From the NCBI RefSeq assembly GCF_004053875.1, contig NZ_SBIP01000004.1, positions 682,001-746,000 of the forward strand: 64,000 nucleotides of DNA, written 5' to 3'. Position 1 is the first letter of the stretch. Every line of letters begins with the position of its first letter. A program made the position numbers and the translations under genes. The notes beneath the pieces were generated by a model that did not search any database, was not told where the DNA came from, and saw only the letters and a list, made by a program, of their open reading frames with translations. Source of the DNA: Neorhizobium lilium (GTDB lineage: Bacteria; Pseudomonadota; Alphaproteobacteria; Rhizobiales; Rhizobiaceae). Shown here piece by piece: positions 61,699 through 64,000 of this stretch.

Positions 61699-62076
61699 TC
61701 AATATCCCATCGGCGGCAGCGGCTCGTCGCTCGGTTCCGACAGCCGCATCCGGTCGCTATTGTCGGTGCCCAGTTCCTGATAGGCGCGGTAGGTCAGCAC
61801 CAGCAGAAAGGCGAAGAAAGAGAACGAGATGACGATGGCCGTCAGGATCAGCGCCTGCGGCAGGGGGTTGGCGGCACCCGTGCCCAGCGTCTCCTGCCCT
61901 GCGACAATGATGGGCGGCACTTCGCGCACCAGCCGCCCGGTGGTGAAGAGAAGCAGGTTGACGCCATTGCCGAGCAGCGCCACGCCGAGCAGGATGCGCA
62001 CCGTATGCCTGGACAGCATGAGATAGATGGCGGCGGCAAAGAAGAAGCCGACGAGAACGGCAAACAGCGCTTCCAT
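61699..62076 (-). CDS. mnhC: Cation/proton antiporter subunit C
   Basis: 125 residues, three TMs, NuoK-like: IYLMLSRHTVRILLGVALLGNGVNLLLF and DPLPQALILTAIVISF-like NPLPQALILTAIVISFSFFA. Overlaps mnhB by 1 nt. Confidence 0.94.
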   Translation of the reverse strand: MEALFAVLVGFFFAAAIYLMLSRHTVRILLGVALLGNGVNLLLFTTGRLVREVPPIIVAGQETLGTGAANPLPQALILTAIVISFSFFAFLLVLTYRAYQELGTDNSDRMRLSEPSDEPLPPMGY

Positions 62077-62594
62077 CAGCGGGTCTCCCTCGGCTGACGG
62101 TCACGCCGACGGCGCTTGCCCCGCAGAGGCACCTGCTCAAGCGGAGGTGCTTGCGCGACTTCGGCGTCCGGGATCTCCGTCTCGCTGTCCTGTTCCAGCG
62201 CCAGTGCGATCGAGACGATGGAGCCGAGCACGACGAGATAGACGCCGAGATCGAAGGAGATGACGGTTGCAAGCGGCACTTCGAGCCCGAGAATGCGCGG
62301 ATAGACCCACAAGCCGGTCATGAAGGGCACCCCGAAGAGGATCGAGAGAAGGCCGGAGAGCGTTGCCAGGAAAAGCCCCGCGCCAGCGATTGCCATGGGG
62401 TGGAAGCGCAGCGCGCGCCGGACGGCGCCGACCCCGAAGGCGATACCGTAGATGGCAAGCGCCGAGGCGGCGATCAGCCCGCCGATAAAGCCGCCGCCCG
62501 GCTCGTTATGGCCGCGCAGCAGCACGAAGACCGAGAAGAGAAGCATGAGCGCCGTCAGCGCGGGTGCGACCGTGCGCAGGATGAGCGTGTTCAT
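62076..62594 (-). CDS. mnhB: Cation/proton antiporter subunit B
   Basis: 172 residues with four TMs: [35 protein letters not shown] (core [13 protein letters not shown] is the MnhB signature) and [18 protein letters not shown]. The C-terminus has a basic tail. A separate gene here, overlapping mnhA by 4 nt; in some rhizobial pha systems A and B are fused. Confidence 0.94.
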   Translation of the reverse strand: MNTLILRTVAPALTALMLLFSVFVLLRGHNEPGGGFIGGLIAASALAIYGIAFGVGAVRRALRFHPMAIAGAGLFLATLSGLLSILFGVPFMTGLWVYPRILGLEVPLATVISFDLGVYLVVLGSIVSIALALEQDSETEIPDAEVAQAPPLEQVPLRGKRRRRDRQPRETR

Positions 62595-64000
62595 GTCGCT
62601 CGTCTCCCCGCCCGCACCCGGATCAGCGCCAGCACTGCAAGCCCCGTGATCATGACGACGGCGATCTCGCCCAGCGTGTCCGTGCCGCGGAAATCGACGA
62701 TGATGACGTTGACGACATTGGCGCCATGGGCGATGGCCTTGGAATAGGTGTTGAAGAAATCGGTCAGCACGCGGTCGAAGGGCATTTGCAACGCCTTCAG
62801 CAACAGCAGGGTGAAGCCCAGCCCACAGGCAGTTGCGATGGTGGCATCGAGCAACGCCTCTCGCATCGGGCGGTGATCGGAAAGCGTCAGTTGCAGCTTG
62901 GTCATCACCAAGGCGAGGATGACGACCGACAGGGTTTCCACCATGAACTGGGTGAAGGAAAGATCCGGCGCGCCGAACAGCAGGAAGATGACCGCCACCG
63001 CAAAGCCCTGGATGCCGAGCGAGACGATGGCCGTCAGGCGGTTGCGGGCGCGCAGCACGGCGAAGATGCCGATCAGCGCGATCACCAGAAAGGCGGCTTC
63101 CTCAATCAGCATGTCCTTCGGCCAGACGGGCATGGCCGGCAGTTCGCCGAAGGCAAAGAGCGGCACAAGCAAAGTGAGCGCCAGCATGACAAAGGTGACA
63201 GCGACATAGATGTGCAGCCGCCCCGGCTGCACGACGCGCGTCACCAGCACGGCTGCCCGCACAAGGCCCGAGACGAAATGATCGAAACCGCGATCCGGTC
63301 CCTCCCCCAGAGCGTCGAGCGCGCGGGTGGTCACGTCCCTCACCCGGTCGAGCTGCCAGTAGACGAGCACGCCGAGCGCAATCGTCAGCAGCGACAGGGC
63401 GAGCGGGGTCCTAAAATGTGGTATCGCAGTGATATCGATTGTCACCGCCTGTCCGGCCACAGCGCTGGCCATGGGCGAGGAAAGATAGGTATGCGAAAGG
63501 CCGGGAAACAGCGCGCAGGCAAGCCCGAGAAACGCCAGCAGCAACGGCCCGAGCAGCAGTGCGGGCGGCGCCTCATGCACGGGAGCTGCCGTCCTGTTGC
63601 GTGCCCCGATAAAGGGTTTCAGGCCGGTGGCGAAGGCGAGCGCGAACATCAGCGCATTGCCTATGACGGCAAGAGCCGTGAAGAAGACTGCGCGCGGATT
63701 TCCCGCCGCCAGGGCCGCATAGATCTCCTCCTTGGCCAGGAAACCGAAGAAGAGCGGCAGGCCGCCCATGGAAAGTGCTGCCAGAAGCGCTGCCGCAAAG
63801 GTGAGAGGCATGGTGTGGCGCAAACCCGACAGCCGGGTGATATCGCGGCTGCCCGCTTCATGATCCACGGCGCCGGCCGCCATGAAGAGCGCGCCCTTGA
63901 AGAAGGAATGGGCAAGCAGGTAAAGCACCGCTGCTTCCAGCGCATGCGACGAACCGAAGCCGGTCAGCATCACAAGCAGGCCGAGCGAGGCGACCGTGCT
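62591..64000 (-). CDS. mnhA: Cation/proton antiporter subunit A, C-terminal part (cut by window end)
   Basis: About 470 residues are visible and the frame stays open to the window edge; full MnhA/PhaA proteins are about 800-970 residues. NuoL-like segment [23 protein letters not shown] with the conserved Lys, then the MnhA-specific C-terminal TMs ([28 protein letters not shown], core [14 protein letters not shown]) and [20 protein letters not shown]. First gene of the mnhA-G operon. Confidence 0.93.
   Translation of the reverse strand, partial: STVASLGLLVMLTGFGSSHALEAAVLYLLAHSFFKGALFMAAGAVDHEAGSRDITRLSGLRHTMPLTFAAALLAALSMGGLPLFFGFLAKEEIYAALAAGNPRAVFFTALAVIGNALMFALAFATGLKPFIGARNRTAAPVHEAPPALLLGPLLLAFLGLACALFPGLSHTYLSSPMASAVAGQAVTIDITAIPHFRTPLALSLLTIALGVLVYWQLDRVRDVTTRALDALGEGPDRGFDHFVSGLVRAAVLVTRVVQPGRLHIYVAVTFVMLALTLLVPLFAFGELPAMPVWPKDMLIEEAAFLVIALIGIFAVLRARNRLTAIVSLGIQGFAVAVIFLLFGAPDLSFTQFMVETLSVVILALVMTKLQLTLSDHRPMREALLDATIATACGLGFTLLLLKALQMPFDRVLTDFFNTYSKAIAHGANVVNVIIVDFRGTDTLGEIAVVMITGLAVLALIRVRAGRRAT

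Overview
The window is high-GC alphaproteobacterial DNA, almost certainly a Rhizobiaceae chromosome (Rhizobium/Agrobacterium/Sinorhizobium group). The evidence is the cycHJKL-feuPQ-degP neighbourhood, a MucR/Ros regulator, an RcGTA-type gene transfer agent cluster, a seven-subunit pha/mnh antiporter, general-stress (EcfG/RpoE2-like) promoter motifs and rhizobial palindromic intergenic elements. No rRNA, tRNA or CRISPR array was seen.

Layout. 0.1-6.2 kb (minus strand): degP protease and the cytochrome c maturation operon ccmI-ccmE-ccmF-ccmH (cycHJKL), with a palindromic element sitting on the ccmH start. 6.3-9.3 kb: a small lipoprotein and the FeuP/FeuQ two-component system with a small exported protein that is a candidate FeuN inhibitor. 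9.4-27.3 kb: a complete structural GTA cluster read right to left (TerS, TerL, GH19 endolysin, portal, protease, capsid, connectors, tail, hub, holin-like), with no integrase, repressor or replication gene. Three foreign units interrupt it: a toxin-antitoxin pair with its own palindromic operator between portal and protease, an MFS transporter in the opposite orientation between gp8 and gp9, and a 40-residue plus-strand ORF behind a GGAAC-N16-CGTT stress promoter between TerL and endolysin.

27.6-33.7 kb (plus): an aldehyde oxidoreductase (paoABC-like) whose last gene overlaps a catalase-family gene by ATGA, behind a stress-type promoter, then a DapA-family aldolase. 33.7-36.2 kb: a low-GC Fic toxin with small antitoxin, and SelO. 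36.3-40 kb: a PAS-GGDEF diguanylate cyclase, an AbrB-family membrane protein and a YecD-like hydrolase lacking the usual cysteine. 40-43.5 kb: the copper module copA-cueR-copZ with a textbook 19-bp-spacer MerR-type promoter. 43.5-48.4 kb: a second RHH/RelE pair, a YcgN cysteine-cluster protein, a class A penicillin-binding protein, a DUF559 nuclease between two direct 250-bp repeats, and a HigBA pair. 48.5-58.3 kb: DUF1214/DUF1254 membrane proteins, DUF2336, DUF1491, a peptidoglycan-binding protein coupled to a DivJ-like kinase, SufE, a DnaA-domain-IV-like protein coupled to a DUF6456 protein, and MucR. 58.7-64 kb: mnhA(partial)-B-C-D-E-F-G.

The most notable themes are short palindromic repeats inserted in frame in coding sequences (twice in copA, once with a 15-bp duplication; in terL; probably in paoC and selO) and the accessory genes inserted into the GTA cluster. 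Functions are inferred from motifs and gene order by reading only; no database search was run.
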